From Peribacillus butanolivorans (GTDB taxonomy: Bacteria > Bacillota > Bacilli > Bacillales > DSM-1321), in NCBI RefSeq assembly GCF_001273755.1, contig NZ_LGYA01000005.1:471842-535841 (forward strand): a stretch of DNA of 64,000 nt. The letters are read 5' to 3'. This document shows, one piece after another, positions 29,526-38,622 of the stretch (positions are counted from its first letter, which is position 1; every line of letters begins with the position of its first letter). A program made the position numbers and the translations under genes. The notes beneath the pieces are model-generated. The model did no database searches. It was not told the DNA's origin and saw only the letters and a list, made by a program, of their open reading frames with translations.

Positions 29526-30743
29526 TTGAAAAAGCCAACTATCGTTGTTTTAGGAGCAGGTTATGGTGGATTAATGACCGTTACTCGTTTACAAAAAGCA
29601 TTAGGTCAAAATGAAGCAGAAATCGTATTAGTTAACAAAAATGATTACCACTATGAAACAACCTGGCTACATGAAGCATCCGCTGGAACTCTTCACCACG
29701 ATCGTGTGCGTTACCCAATCAAAAGTGTAATCAACAGCAGTAAAGTTAAATTCATCCAAGACTCTGTTTTAGAAGTTAAAACAGAAGATAAAAAAGTTAT
29801 TCTTGAAAACGACGAAGTTTCTTATGATTTCCTTGTGGTAGGACTCGGACCAGAATCTGAAACTTTCGGAATTCAAGGGTTAAAAGAATATGCTTTCTCT
29901 ATCTCTAACGTAAACACTGCACGTAAAATCCGTGATCATATTCAATTGCAATTTGCTACTTACAGCTCAGAAGTTGAGAAAAATGAAGATCGCTTGACAA
30001 TCGTTGTTGGTGGAGCAGGATTTACGGGTATCGAATTCCTTGGAGAATTAGCTAACCGTGTCCCTGAACTTTGTAAAGAATACGATATCGATTTCCAAAA
30101 AGTTCGTATGTACTGTGTAGAAGCAGCACCAGCTGTTCTTCCGGGTTTCGATCCAGAATTAGTGGACTATGCTGTGTCTTATCTTGAGAAAAAAGGTGTG
30201 GAATTCAAAATCGGTACTCCGATTAAAGGTGCTACTCCTGAAGGTATTATCGTTGCAAAAGGCGAGGATGAAGTAGAAGAAATCAAAGCAGGAACTGTAG
30301 TATGGGCAGCTGGCGTACGTGGTAGCTCAGTTATTGAAGCTTCTGGCTTTGAAGCAATGCGCGGACGTATTAAAGTAAACCTTGATATGCGTGCACCAGG
30401 TCATGACGATATCTTCATTGTAGGTGACTGTGCATTAATCATTAACGAAGAAATTAATCGTCCATATCCTCCTACTGCACAGATCGCTATGCAACAAGGT
30501 GAAGTTATTGCGAAAAACCTCACTAAATTAGTACGTAACCAAAGTGATCTTGAGACTTTCACATTCGAAAACAAAGGAACTGTATGTTCACTTGGTGATG
30601 ACAATGCGATTGGCGTTGTATTCGGCAAGAAAGTTACAGGAAAAACCGCTTCATTTATGAAGAAAATGGTTGATAATAGAGCGTTATTAATGATTGGTGG
30701 AGCCTCTCTAGTTGCTAAAAAGGGTAAATTCAACGTCCTTTAA
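29526..30743 (+). CDS. yumB: YumB, NADH dehydrogenase (type II)
   Basis: Membrane-associated single-subunit NADH:quinone oxidoreductase, 405 residues. FAD loop VVLGAGYGG near the N-terminus, NADH loop [16 protein letters not shown] near 157-172, FIVGDCALI, and [13 protein letters not shown] near the quinone pocket. C-terminal [17 protein letters not shown] is the likely membrane contact. The TTG at 29526 follows AAAGGTGG by nine bases; an in-frame ATG at 29481 has no ribosome site. Probably Rex-controlled. Confidence 0.94.
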   Translation: MKKPTIVVLGAGYGGLMTVTRLQKALGQNEAEIVLVNKNDYHYETTWLHEASAGTLHHDRVRYPIKSVINSSKVKFIQDSVLEVKTEDKKVILENDEVSYDFLVVGLGPESETFGIQGLKEYAFSISNVNTARKIRDHIQLQFATYSSEVEKNEDRLTIVVGGAGFTGIEFLGELANRVPELCKEYDIDFQKVRMYCVEAAPAVLPGFDPELVDYAVSYLEKKGVEFKIGTPIKGATPEGIIVAKGEDEVEEIKAGTVVWAAGVRGSSVIEASGFEAMRGRIKVNLDMRAPGHDDIFIVGDCALIINEEINRPYPPTAQIAMQQGEVIAKNLTKLVRNQSDLETFTFENKGTVCSLGDDNAIGVVFGKKVTGKTASFMKKMVDNRALLMIGGASLVAKKGKFNVL

Positions 30744-30760
30744 TTTTAAAATATATTCCG

Positions 30761-30800
30761 AAAGCCGTTTGGGGATTTCCCCTGAATGGCTTTTTTTTTA
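30761..30800 (+). terminator. Terminator of yumB
   Basis: AAAGCCGTTTGGGGA, loop TTT, CCCCTGAATGGC, then T9. From 30801 to 31118 I see no gene. Confidence 0.9.
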
Positions 30801-31118
30801 TTATATGGAAACATCTCAATCTTTAGCAAGTATGTGTTCTTGAAATAATGATACTCACTTTGTGAGAGATGAGGAGTATGTGCCATTCAGATGTGGAACA
30901 CAATGAAAAATAAGTAGTGGTATAGAATAGATTGATAAAGTTTTGTACGTTACAGACATATTATTGAATTCATCCCAAATAGATGCTAATAAATTGATTA
31001 AGTCAAACCCTTGAATGAACGGATAGTATCTGTCTCACTTTTGTACGTTCTCTGTGGTTTTATGGGAAAAATGGGTTTACACTACTAATAGTGGAAATTA
31101 AATAGAGGGAAGTGGGAT

Positions 31119-31601
31119 TTGGTGGAACGCTGCAAAAATGTTTGGCTGGCTGTGTCTGGTCTTGTGATATCCGATACGGGTGAATGGCTGGTCGTCAACA
31201 AACGTTACGGCGGGTTGAAGGGGCAGTGGTCTCTTCCTGCCGGTTTTGTCAAAAATGATGAAACAGTTGATAAAGCTGTCATAAGAGAAGTGTTAGAGGA
31301 GACAGGCATTCATACAGAAATCGAAGGCATGGTAGGAGTAAGAAGCGGGGTCATTAAAGGGGAAATAAGTGATAATATGTTAGTGTTTTTACTTAAGCCG
31401 CTTAGTTTTGAAGTGACCGCTCAATTGGATGAATTGTATGAAGCTAAATTTTATGATCCTGATTTACTCATACAGGAAGGCAAGCAATCTTTATTATTAG
31501 AACAACTATTGGCCTTTAAAAAGGAAAGAATGCAGACGATGCTGGACGGGTTAAACCCGGGAAATCAATTTGGGTATACATCGTATAAATTATTTATGTG
31601 A
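31119..31601 (+). CDS. Nudix hydrolase
   Basis: A 160-residue Nudix protein. The Nudix box runs from G42 to I64: G-x5-E48, then R56-E57-x-x-E60-E61-x-G63, all catalytic positions intact. Substrate unknown; the C-terminal LLAFKKERMQTMLDGLNPGN extension is not diagnostic. Start is TTG at 31119 (eight bases after GAGGGA); the adjacent GTG at 31122 is an alternative. It precedes yuiB. Confidence 0.85.
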   Translation: MVERCKNVWLAVSGLVISDTGEWLVVNKRYGGLKGQWSLPAGFVKNDETVDKAVIREVLEETGIHTEIEGMVGVRSGVIKGEISDNMLVFLLKPLSFEVTAQLDELYEAKFYDPDLLIQEGKQSLLLEQLLAFKKERMQTMLDGLNPGNQFGYTSYKLFM

Positions 31602-31709
31602 TTTGGTTAATTATCGTTTGTTCGGTATTATTTGGTATTAAGTCGTTGACGTACCAATTATGTTTTCAGTAAACTAAAAGTGTTGCTTTAAAGGAGGGTC
31701 TAGAATAAC

Positions 31710-32027
31710 ATGCCATTGCCTGTTTTAATTATCTCAATACTCTTATTTTTTATATTATTTTTCGGTATAGGCTTTTTGCTTAATATGCTCTTTCGTTCTT
31801 CATGGATCATGGTCATCTTATTTCCAATCGTTTTCATCATCATTGTTAATGAAACTAAGCTAATCGAATATTTCAGAAATCCGGGGATTTCTTTTTCGCA
31901 GCTTGGGACTAACCTTACTTCCTTGCATACTGCGGATATTATAATTTTATCAAGTGGATTACTTGGAGCGATTTTAGCTGGAGTCGTTATTAAGACTTTA
32001 AGAAATAAAGGATATCAAATGTTTTAA
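31710..32027 (+). CDS. yuiB: YuiB, small membrane protein
   Basis: A 105-residue protein with three predicted membrane spans (about 4-27, 31-47, 76-96) and a short loop with NETKLIEYFRNPG. It matches the YuiB family by pattern and by place between yumB and yuiC. Function unknown. AAAGGAGGG ribosome site, own terminator. Confidence 0.85.
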   Translation: MPLPVLIISILLFFILFFGIGFLLNMLFRSSWIMVILFPIVFIIIVNETKLIEYFRNPGISFSQLGTNLTSLHTADIIILSSGLLGAILAGVVIKTLRNKGYQMF

Positions 32028-32032
32028 ATATG

Positions 32033-32062
32033 AAGGACTGTCATTTATCGGCAGTCTTTTTT
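32033..32062 (+). terminator. Terminator of yuiB
   Basis: AAGGACTG (32033-32040) and CAGTCTTT (32052-32059), then T-rich. Confidence 0.75.
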
Positions 32063-32164
32063 TATTTTTTGTACAAAAAAAAAATAATTGTTTTTATGTT
32101 TTATGAATACTTTCACTAGGGGAAGGGAACAAATATCCTTGTGAGAGGAGTGAAACAAATATAC

Positions 32165-32857
32165 ATGAAGATATTAAAGATATTATTTTTGAGGGTTGCT
32201 ATCATCATATTATTTATCTTAGCTATTGAATCAACCTTAAATCATGTTTTTGGAGCATCGTCAGAAGTTCACCCTTTAGAGGATGCTGTGAGACAAAATA
32301 GAATGATTGGTCTCGAATATAAAGCCGTACATAGAGGGAGCCATGTCACAACACTAGTGGCCTCCGCTTCAATGAGCAATAGTCCAGCAACTATTGAAGA
32401 GGCAATCGAGCTCTCTAAATATCCTAAGCATGAGGTTTTGGCAACAGGATATACAGCAGGGTATGAGTCGACAGGAAAGTATCCGGAAAGTCCATCTTAT
32501 GGGATTACATATTCAGGGGTGAAGGTGAAGAGGGATTTGTTTTCCACCATTGCTGCTGATCTTACTATTTTTCCGCTAGGCACCATCCTTTGGATACCTG
32601 GTTATGGGTTTGGAGTAGTAGCAGATAAGGGTGGAGCGATTAAAGGAAATCACCTCGATCTATACTACGAAACGGTACAAGATGTGTATGAGAACTGGGG
32701 AAAGAAAACCCTAGAAGTATATATTGTGCAAAAAGGGAATGGAAATTTATCAGAAGAACAATTAAACAAGTTGAATGAAACCAAAGTTAGGCAGGTTTTT
32801 AAGCATAAAATTGCCGAAAAGGCATTAAACAAAAAGGTTTCTTCCTTTGCCTTTTAA
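32165..32857 (+). CDS. yuiC: YuiC, 3D-domain protein (Sps/MltA-like)
   Basis: Membrane-anchored or secreted protein, 230 residues. N-terminal hydrophobic helix (4-25), then a 3D domain (about 90-190) with [33 protein letters not shown] and [17 protein letters not shown], the last holding the catalytic aspartates typical of MltA-like lytic transglycosylase folds. GAGGAGTG lies 12 bases before the ATG at 32165; GTGs at 32141 and 32150 are possible starts. Confidence 0.85.
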   Translation: MKILKILFLRVAIIILFILAIESTLNHVFGASSEVHPLEDAVRQNRMIGLEYKAVHRGSHVTTLVASASMSNSPATIEEAIELSKYPKHEVLATGYTAGYESTGKYPESPSYGITYSGVKVKRDLFSTIAADLTIFPLGTILWIPGYGFGVVADKGGAIKGNHLDLYYETVQDVYENWGKKTLEVYIVQKGNGNLSEEQLNKLNETKVRQVFKHKIAEKALNKKVSSFAF

Positions 32858-32907
32858 AAGCTAACTAGATGACTATTAAAATTCCAATCGACGGAAATCA
32901 GGAGTTC

Positions 32908-32946
32908 AAAAAAAGGCTGACTCAACTTGGGAGTCAGCCTTTTTTG
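32908..32946. terminator. Bidirectional terminator after yuiC
   Basis: AAAAGGCTGACTC (32911-32923) with GAGTCAGCCTTTT (32931-32943). Confidence 0.9.
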
Positions 32947-32980
32947 ATGTAATTTTTGTTATAGCAGATGCTTTATTAAC

Positions 32981-33769
32981 TTACCTAATGCCGCTGTAGG
33001 CCTCAGGGTGAAGAGTCATGGCCAGCTTTGATAATCCATCTAGTAAACGGGGAGAAGGCCTGCAGAATAAAGGTTCCTCCATAATATGAATGTTATTATC
33101 TCGGACAGCCTTTATCTCTGCCCACCCTTTCCGTTTCTTGACCAGCTCAGGTTTTACTTTTCGTAAAGGAACACCGACCCAGGCTAAACAAATATGATCA
33201 GGATTCTTTGTTTGGACCTCTTCGGAAGGAACCTGAATACTTGCCATATCTATCTCTTCAAAAAGATTATACCCACCGGCCAGTCGGCTGATCTCTGTTA
33301 ACCAGTTAACCCCCCCAGGGCTGAATAGGGGATTAGGCCACCATTCCCAATATAGGGATGGCTTTGTTTCGATTTTGTCGGCAATCGTTTTATATTGCAA
33401 GATAGTCGCCCGGAATTTGGCAGCCTGTTCCTCTGCTATATCCTTAGCATGAATGGCCTTGCCAAGTGTCAGCAAGTCCTGGGCGATATCTTCAAGCGAT
33501 TGCGGGTTGAAAATAATATAAGGGAGATTTCTTTCCTTTAGTCCTTCAATATTTTTTTCCATGCCAGGTACACTCAGTGAAGCCAGCACCAAATCAGGCT
33601 TTAATGATTCTACGAGTTCGATATTTATCGACAAATCCGGACCGACTTTTGGCAGATGCTGAATGGATTCAGGCCAATCTGAATAGTCATCAATTGCAAT
33701 CAGCTGTTCTTCAATACCCAAATATGTGCAAAGCTCTGTATTGCTTGGGCAAAGAGAGATTATTTTCAT
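32981..33769 (-). CDS. Cobalamin-binding-type periplasmic-fold protein without signal peptide
   Basis: A 262-residue protein of the BtuF/FepB substrate-binding fold: IISLCPSNTELCTYLG, KVGPDLSINIELVESLKPDLVLA, and an end FCRPSPRLLDGLSKLA. It begins directly with the domain, lacking a signal peptide or lipobox, so it is probably cytoplasmic. No ABC permease or ATPase is nearby. The ATG at 33769 has GTAGGTGG five bases upstream. A ligand such as a corrinoid is only inferred from family. Confidence 0.75.
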   Translation of the reverse strand: MKIISLCPSNTELCTYLGIEEQLIAIDDYSDWPESIQHLPKVGPDLSINIELVESLKPDLVLASLSVPGMEKNIEGLKERNLPYIIFNPQSLEDIAQDLLTLGKAIHAKDIAEEQAAKFRATILQYKTIADKIETKPSLYWEWWPNPLFSPGGVNWLTEISRLAGGYNLFEEIDMASIQVPSEEVQTKNPDHICLAWVGVPLRKVKPELVKKRKGWAEIKAVRDNNIHIMEEPLFCRPSPRLLDGLSKLAMTLHPEAYSGIR

Positions 33770-33778
33770 GTTAACCAC

Positions 33779-34261
33779 CTACCCTTGAAAGATAAAAAAG
33801 TGAAGAATAAGTGCAATGAATACTCCTGTTAAGGCACCGAAAAAGACCTCAATAGGTTTATGGCCTAGCAGTTCCTTCAATTGTTGCTGTTTCTGTTTCT
33901 CTGCTTTTTTCTGCCAATTCTTTGCTTGCTCGACAAACGTATTAAAGTCTGTTACGAGTTGATTTAAGACAGCCGCCTGTTCTCCTGCCTGCCGTCTTAC
34001 TCCAGTCGCATCAAACATCGTGATGACAGCGAATATGGTAGCAACGGCAAAGACCGGGGAGTCCATTCCGGTTTCTATCCCCACGGCTACGGTAAGAGCG
34101 GACACGGCCGCTGAGTGGGAGCTTGGCATACCGCCAGTCGAGTTAAGAAGTGACCAGTCAACTTTACGAAAAGCGATAAAATGAATGGGTACTTTAATGA
34201 ATTGAGCAAAGAAAATGGCAATTAATGCTGCGATTAAAGGGAAGTTAAAAAATAATTCCAA
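33779..34261 (-). CDS. yuiD: YuiD, divergent PAP2 family (DUF212) membrane protein
   Basis: A 160-residue DUF212 protein with the signature STGGMPSSHSAAVSAL (about 41-56) and FDATGVRRQAGEQA, which resemble PAP2 phosphatase motifs. Four membrane spans flank a hydrophilic K/Q-rich segment (about 113-130). TTG start, nine bases after GAAGG. Stops ten bases before the cobalamin-binding-like gene starts, so both are likely one transcript. Confidence 0.88.
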   Translation of the reverse strand: MELFFNFPLIAALIAIFFAQFIKVPIHFIAFRKVDWSLLNSTGGMPSSHSAAVSALTVAVGIETGMDSPVFAVATIFAVITMFDATGVRRQAGEQAAVLNQLVTDFNTFVEQAKNWQKKAEKQKQQQLKELLGHKPIEVFFGALTGVFIALILHFFIFQG

Positions 34262-34543
34262 AAGTATCAGCCTTCTTTCTGATTATAAAATAACGTTGAA
34301 ATCTATATAAAGGTAAATGAGTAATCTTGCTTCTTTCATCGGACGATTTGGTCCTTATTATACTTTCCATCAAATCCTGTCGATTACCTGCTTGTAAGAG
34401 TAAATATGATCTTTCTTATACTATTTCTCTAAAGGTGGGTATTCTAAACTATATCTCTTATTATTATTAACATTGGTGTCATTATTCGAAAATTTCGGAA
34501 GATTTCGTTATAATAAAGATAATCGAACGGAGGAGGTATCAGA

Positions 34544-36040
34544 ATGTTTACAGTAAAAAGTTCCTTGAATATAGATGTAATCGACGAATGCCTGATTATA
34601 GGCGTTTTTGACCGGCCCATAAAATTTACCGGTATAGGAAAAGAAGCCGATGAGAAATTATCCGGTCAACTTACTGAATTAGTGAAGGCAGGTGAAATCT
34701 CTTTCAAGAAAAAATCAGTTGTAAAAATACATACATTAGGAAAATTAGGTGTAAAGAGATTGATCTTTGTAGGGTTGGGCAAGGATAAAGAGCTTACCCT
34801 TGAAACGTTGCGTGAAGCTCTGGGTAAATCGTGTAAAACAATTGCAAAATCAAAACTTACGACGCTTTCGATAGCTTTGGATACATTTACGACTGAAAAC
34901 TTGGATGCACTAGATGCTGCCCACGCCTTTTCTGAGGCTTTCGAGCTGGCTTCCTATAAGTTTGCGGGCTACAAACAAAAGTCGAATCAGGCTGAAAAAA
35001 ATATTGAATCAATTACGGTCTATAGTGAATTTGATAACGAAGAAGTTGGAGCTGCCCTTCATGTTGGCCGTATTTTTGGAAGAGCAACGAATTCAGCCAG
35101 AACATTGGTTAACACACCAGGGAATTTGTTGACATCAAAGGATCTAGCTGACTATTCATCTACTTTAGGTGAACGTTATGGTTTTGAAGTAGAAATCCTT
35201 GAGAAAGAAGACATGCTCAAGCTAGGTATGGGTGCCCTTCTTGCAGTTAATCAAGGGTCGGTCGAACCTCCGAAAATGATTGTTCTTAAGTATCAAGGCA
35301 AAGAAGAATGGACAGATGTTATCGGGTTGGTGGGAAAAGGCATCACTTTTGATACTGGTGGCTACTCATTGAAAACGAAGGCTGGAATCGTCGGAATGAA
35401 GACGGATATGGGAGGAGCGGCAGCAGTTTTAGGTGCAATGGAAATTATAGGTGAATTAGGACCGGATCAAAATGTCGTAGCTGTCATTCCTTCTACTGAT
35501 AACATGATCAGCGGCGATGCCTTTAAGCCGGATGATGTGATTACTGCCATGAGCGGCAAAACGATTGAGGTATTGAATACTGATGCGGAAGGACGACTTG
35601 TTTTGGCGGATGCTATAACGTACGCTAAACATCATGGTGCAGAATATCTTGTTGACGTTGCAACCTTAACTGGTGGTGTTATAACGGCCCTAGGTATGGA
35701 TATGACGGGTGCAATGACCAATAACGTGGAATTCTATGAGCAAGTCCTTAAAGCCTCAGAGGAAGCGGGAGAGCCGATGTGGCGTCTGCCAATTACCGAA
35801 AAAGACAAAGAACGGGTGCGCAACAGTAAAATAGCGGATTTGAATAATTCACCAGGTGGAGCTGGACATGCAATCATGGGCGGTGCCTTTATAGGTGAAT
35901 TTGCCGAAGCAACTCCATGGGTGCATCTGGATATTGCCGGAACATCCACGACCTCGATTAGTTCCGAATTATGCACAGCGGGGGCTACTGGAGTCATGGC
36001 ACGTACGCTCGCACTGTTAGTTGAAACTTTCGAATCGTAA
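34544..36040 (+). CDS. pepA: Leucyl aminopeptidase (M17), YuiE
   Basis: Dizinc or dimanganese cytosolic aminopeptidase of 498 residues. The M17 signature NTDAEGRL is present with the metal-site [15 protein letters not shown] and [12 protein letters not shown], and the C-terminal HLDIAGT. The N-terminal macro-like domain (1-160) is normal. A strong GGAGGAGG ribosome site and a TATAAT at 34509-34514 precede it. The 34262-34543 gap shows no gene. Confidence 0.96.
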   Translation: MFTVKSSLNIDVIDECLIIGVFDRPIKFTGIGKEADEKLSGQLTELVKAGEISFKKKSVVKIHTLGKLGVKRLIFVGLGKDKELTLETLREALGKSCKTIAKSKLTTLSIALDTFTTENLDALDAAHAFSEAFELASYKFAGYKQKSNQAEKNIESITVYSEFDNEEVGAALHVGRIFGRATNSARTLVNTPGNLLTSKDLADYSSTLGERYGFEVEILEKEDMLKLGMGALLAVNQGSVEPPKMIVLKYQGKEEWTDVIGLVGKGITFDTGGYSLKTKAGIVGMKTDMGGAAAVLGAMEIIGELGPDQNVVAVIPSTDNMISGDAFKPDDVITAMSGKTIEVLNTDAEGRLVLADAITYAKHHGAEYLVDVATLTGGVITALGMDMTGAMTNNVEFYEQVLKASEEAGEPMWRLPITEKDKERVRNSKIADLNNSPGGAGHAIMGGAFIGEFAEATPWVHLDIAGTSTTSISSELCTAGATGVMARTLALLVETFES

Positions 36041-36056
36041 ACAAATGAACATTAAT

Positions 36057-36089
36057 GAACCGAAGCCGAAAAAAGGGCTTCGGTTTTTT
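36057..36089. terminator. Terminator after pepA
   Basis: ACCGAAGCC and GGCTTCGGT arms with A and T tracts on both sides. Confidence 0.85.
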
Positions 36090-36107
36090 GAAAAGATGGG
36101 TCATTAC

Positions 36108-36503
36108 CTACATATTACTCCATTTCAAGTTGACGATGATACGAGCTTCATCCCCTGTTATCGAATGGAAATCAAAGCGTATTCCATCAGGGCTATATAT
36201 GATGTCAGGTACGGTTTTGACGCCTGTCTTTCGAATCATATCGATCACGACAGTCTTTTTTGATTCTTGAGCAGCAGTCATTAACCTGGTGGAGAAGGGC
36301 ATGGATGTGGCTATAGTATCCACGAGTTTTTTTACATCGAGTAGTAAAGATTGCGAAGACTTTGCTGATTTAACTAACAGATCTGGAGTAGCGGCCGAGA
36401 AGGGGCGGAACATTGGTCCTTCGGATTTTCGATACATATTCTCTGTCTTGTCACAAATCGGAAAAAGGTCAGGGTCGTATAAAAAATAAGGGAAATCCTC
36501 CAA
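36108..36503 (-). CDS. Unrecognised 131-residue protein
   Basis: I do not recognise this gene. It has a TTG start seven bases after GGAAGG, no signal peptide and no long hydrophobic helix. Notable parts are MEDFPYFLYDPDLFPICDK at the N-terminus, a serine/leucine-rich centre (SAKSSQSLLLDVKKLVDTI) and a C-terminal VVIDMIRKTGVKTVPDIIY followed by YSPDGIRFDFHS. The last part looks like a compact alpha/beta fold. It is alone between a terminator and the divergent riboflavin-like operon. Confidence 0.6.
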   Translation of the reverse strand: MEDFPYFLYDPDLFPICDKTENMYRKSEGPMFRPFSAATPDLLVKSAKSSQSLLLDVKKLVDTIATSMPFSTRLMTAAQESKKTVVIDMIRKTGVKTVPDIIYSPDGIRFDFHSITGDEARIIVNLKWSNM

Positions 36504-36653
36504 AATCTTGCCTTCCTTTCCTGAGTCTATCTATAGACACGTTTTCTTTATACGTTAAAATATGTATTATAGATAGCTGATATGATAGCGGTTTGAGAAA
36601 AACCTACTTGAAAATTAGAAACAAACACACACTATTATTTGTAAACTCATTCA

Positions 36654-36682
36654 TTGACAGGTATAGTGTATAGTAATATACT
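36654..36682 (+). promoter_or_regulatory. Strong sigma-A promoter of the orphan rib-like operon
   Basis: TTGACA (36654-36659), exactly 17 bases, TATACT (36677-36682). The closest match to consensus that I found in the window; expected start near 36689. Confidence 0.85.
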
Positions 36683-36684
36683 TA

Positions 36685-36699
36685 CTTACCTAAAGTAAG
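36685..36699. promoter_or_regulatory. Operator-like palindrome at the transcription start
   Basis: CTTAC-CTAAA-GTAAG, perfect five-base arms, covers the predicted +1 of the promoter at 36654-36682. A repressor bound here would block transcription. The binding protein is unknown. Confidence 0.5.
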
Positions 36700-36739
36700 G
36701 GGCAGGCTCACTATAAATTATAAAATAGGTGATGTTATT

Positions 36740-37489
36740 ATGAATATAACCAAGCAAACAAAAGACCTTTTAATAGATAAAATGAACATCATTAAAACTC
36801 CAGGGAAAGATGATCTATGCCTTGTGGGGCCGGTGAATCTTCCAGTTGAACAAGGGGATTTCTCTACTGTTTTTCAATGGTATACATGGCTCCAGTTAGA
36901 TGGAACTGAGAACGACAAGGAAACAGTACTTGAGTCGCTTTCAGAAGCCAATCTGGCTTTTGGTCAGCAATCTTCTGTATTGGTGTACGGTGATTTCCAG
37001 AAGTCGGAGGATGCACTAGTCCGTATGCATAGCATCTGTCATACAGGGGATATCTTTGGCAGTAAACGCTGTGATTGCGGATACCAGCTTCACCAATCAA
37101 TGAAGATGATAGCCGACCATGGTTGCGGCGCTATTTTTTACCTTGCAGACCATGAAGGAAGAGGGATAGGCTTGTTCTCGAAATCCTTGGCATATTTGCT
37201 TCAACAAGAAGGTTATGACACTGTTGAAGCGAATCAAGCTTTAGGATTTGAAGACGACACACGGTCGTATGAGGGTGCCATTCGGGTATTGAGAGAACTG
37301 CGTGAGAATCCAGTAACTTTGATTACGAATAACCCGAAAAAGTTGAATGCTCTTAAAAAGCATGGACTTGCGGCTAAAGACCATATCCCGCTTTGGGGCG
37401 GTTTGACGGACGATAATAGTTTCTATCTGGATACAAAGGTTAAGAAGTCTGGGCATATTCCGCAAAAGAAGCCTACTTTAATTGTGTAA
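36740..37489 (+). CDS. ribA: GTP cyclohydrolase II (orphan RibA)
   Basis: Single-domain cyclohydrolase II of 249 residues, without the RibB half found in Bacillus RibBA. Zinc ligands C100, C111 and C113 are intact (SICHTGDIFGSKRCDCG), as are the catalytic Y152 and R175 (DDTR) by alignment to E. coli RibA, and EGRGIGL. An N-terminal extension of about 45 residues is unusual. It should open GTP to the diaminopyrimidinone phosphate. First gene of a four-gene operon, no FMN riboswitch upstream. Confidence 0.92.
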   Translation: MNITKQTKDLLIDKMNIIKTPGKDDLCLVGPVNLPVEQGDFSTVFQWYTWLQLDGTENDKETVLESLSEANLAFGQQSSVLVYGDFQKSEDALVRMHSICHTGDIFGSKRCDCGYQLHQSMKMIADHGCGAIFYLADHEGRGIGLFSKSLAYLLQQEGYDTVEANQALGFEDDTRSYEGAIRVLRELRENPVTLITNNPKKLNALKKHGLAAKDHIPLWGGLTDDNSFYLDTKVKKSGHIPQKKPTLIV

Positions 37490-37503
37490 GGAGAGTTGAG
37501 GCT

Positions 37504-38598
37504 ATGAATAATGATCAATATTACATGAAATTGGCGCTTGATTTAGCGGCCAGTGCTAAAGGAAAGACGAATCCGAATCCAGTAGTTGGGGCAGTTATAG
37601 TTAAAGATGGTGTCATTGCCGGAACGGGGATCCATCGTAAAGCGGGTGAGCCGCATGCGGAGGTTCATGCGTTTAAAATGGCTGGGGATTATGCGAAAAA
37701 TGCGACTCTTTACGTCACTCTTGAGCCATGTTCTCATTATGGAAAGACACCTCCGTGTGCTAATTTAGTAAAAGAATCAGGTGTACGTCGAGTTGTAGTG
37801 GCTACACAAGACCCAAACCCTGAAGTTGCAGGAAGAGGAATTTCAATTCTTCGGGATGCAGGAATTGAAGTGGAAGTCGGAGTTTTAGAAAAGGAAGCCC
37901 AAAGACTAAATGAGCGTTTTATTCACAATATGATAACAAATCGTCCATTTGTCATTTCTAAATATGCGATGACGCTCGATGGCAAGCTTGCGACCCATAC
38001 AGGCCATTCTAAGTGGATTACAGGAGAAGAGTCTCGCCATTCCGTTCATCTTCTTCGTGATGAAGTCGATGCTATTCTCATCGGTATTGGGACTGTATTG
38101 GCTGATAACCCATCCTTAACGACTCGGCTTCCAGAAGGTGGAGGGAAGAACCCAATACGAATTATTTTAGACAGCGAACTCCGTGTTCCATTAGATGCCA
38201 ATGTTGTTCAGGTATCGGATGCTAAAACCGTGATTGTGACGCAGGAAAATGCATCTGTAGATAAAATTGCTGCCTTAAGTGAAAAGGGAATTGAATTCAT
38301 TATTGTTCCAAGAACAGATGCGGGTTTGGATTTGAGAATTCTGATGGAAGAACTATATAAAAAAGGAATAACGGATGTCTTACTTGAGGGCGGAAGCGAA
38401 GTAAACGCCTCATTCCTAAGGGCAGGACTCATCGATAAGTACTTGATCTATGTCGCACCTAAACTATTAGGCGGGAGAAACTCGCTTACACCATTTAGCG
38501 GAATCAATGTAGATACAATGGATGAAGCAATGGATGTATCCATCTCTAGTGTGGACATGTCTGGAGAGGATATCTGTATCATTGCTTATCCTAAATAA
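37504..38598 (+). CDS. ribD: RibD, bifunctional deaminase/reductase
   Basis: Full-length 364-residue RibD. Deaminase domain: H51 and E53 (PHAEVHAF), with C76 and C85 of PCSHYGKTPPC as zinc ligands. Reductase domain from about 150: FVISKYAMTLDGKLATHTG, SKWITGEESR, VLLEGGSEVNASFL. It converts the RibA product to 5-amino-6-(ribitylamino)uracil phosphate. It lies 14 bases after ribA, and ribE/ribH do not follow, unlike the standard operon. Confidence 0.94.
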   Translation: MNNDQYYMKLALDLAASAKGKTNPNPVVGAVIVKDGVIAGTGIHRKAGEPHAEVHAFKMAGDYAKNATLYVTLEPCSHYGKTPPCANLVKESGVRRVVVATQDPNPEVAGRGISILRDAGIEVEVGVLEKEAQRLNERFIHNMITNRPFVISKYAMTLDGKLATHTGHSKWITGEESRHSVHLLRDEVDAILIGIGTVLADNPSLTTRLPEGGGKNPIRIILDSELRVPLDANVVQVSDAKTVIVTQENASVDKIAALSEKGIEFIIVPRTDAGLDLRILMEELYKKGITDVLLEGGSEVNASFLRAGLIDKYLIYVAPKLLGGRNSLTPFSGINVDTMDEAMDVSISSVDMSGEDICIIAYPK

Positions 38599-38622
38599 AA
38601 AATAGACAACAGGTGAAAAAGC

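Noticed and set aside
36600-36739. FMN riboswitch before the ribA-ribD pair
   Set aside because: I looked for the conserved RFN-element segments and found none; the leader is only about 50 bases long.
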